From assembly GCA_913060845.1 (NCBI GenBank), contig CAJXVF010000219.1:1-5448 (forward strand): a stretch of DNA of 5,448 nucleotides, given 5' to 3'. Numbering within the stretch: the first letter of the stretch is position 1; each line of letters starts with the position of its first letter. A program made the translations under genes and the position numbers. The stretch comes from an uncultured Alphaproteobacteria bacterium (lineage in GTDB: Bacteria > Pseudomonadota > Alphaproteobacteria > Bin95). The notes beneath the pieces are model-generated. The model had not been told where the DNA came from. It searched no databases and saw nothing but the letters and a program-made list of their open reading frames with translations. This document shows, piece after piece, positions 5,407 through 5,448 of the stretch.

Positions 5407-5448
5407 CTGTCTCTTATACACATCTGACGCTGCCGACGAATAGAGAGG
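5407..5448 (+). other. Nextera P5-side adapter (non-genomic)
   Basis: Bases 5407-5425 are the Tn5 mosaic end in reverse orientation (CTGTCTCTTATACACATCT), followed at 5426-5439 by GACGCTGCCGACGA, the reverse complement of the Nextera read-1 tail. Bases 5440-5447 (ATAGAGAG) occupy the i5 index position and match the reverse complement of what I recall as index S502; 5448 would be the first base of the reversed P5 oligo. Genomic sequence ends at 5406. Confidence 0.97.

Overview
The window is a short assembled contig from a moderately GC-rich bacterium, most likely an alphaproteobacterium. The evidence is the htpX-rsmB gene order, the sequence style of HtpX (opening close to the alphaproteobacterial form, with a [16 protein letters not shown] segment), and a CoxD/CoxE-like MoxR-VWA gene pair of the kind common in that class. 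Genus cannot be set from this sequence. Both ends are not genomic: bases 1-48 and 5407-5448 are Illumina Nextera adapter, including the 19-bp Tn5 mosaic end and apparent index bases. The real genomic insert is therefore 49-5406.

Every gene lies on the minus strand, so transcription runs from right to left. From upstream to downstream: an exported alpha/beta hydrolase of the dienelactone hydrolase family (5268-4507, TTG start); a PaaI-type hotdog thioesterase (4480-4007); a small secreted protein of unknown function whose start overlaps the thioesterase stop (4010-3609); a 95-bp gap; a MoxR-type AAA+ ATPase (3513-2563); a VWA protein of the CoxE family 3 bp downstream (2559-1147); a 97-bp gap with a possible promoter; the membrane zinc protease HtpX (1050-172); and the first 42 codons of rsmB, the 16S rRNA m5C967 methyltransferase, which is cut by the contig end.

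Three functional blocks can be proposed. The hydrolase, thioesterase and small protein are closely packed and probably co-transcribed, but no shared pathway can be read from the sequence. The MoxR and VWA genes form a classic chaperone pair: the ATPase is thought to remodel or load cofactor into a client that the VWA protein helps recognise. No client gene, such as a CO dehydrogenase, is present here. HtpX handles membrane-protein quality control, and rsmB follows it with a TTGA stop/start overlap. No RNA genes, CRISPR arrays, insertion sequences or phage genes were seen. No gene-free stretch exceeds about 140 bases. This is largely an ordinary chromosomal region. The points worth a second look are the adapter ends, the two TTG starts, the orphan MoxR-VWA pair, the uncharacterised small secreted protein, and a 15-bp palindrome upstream of the hydrolase.
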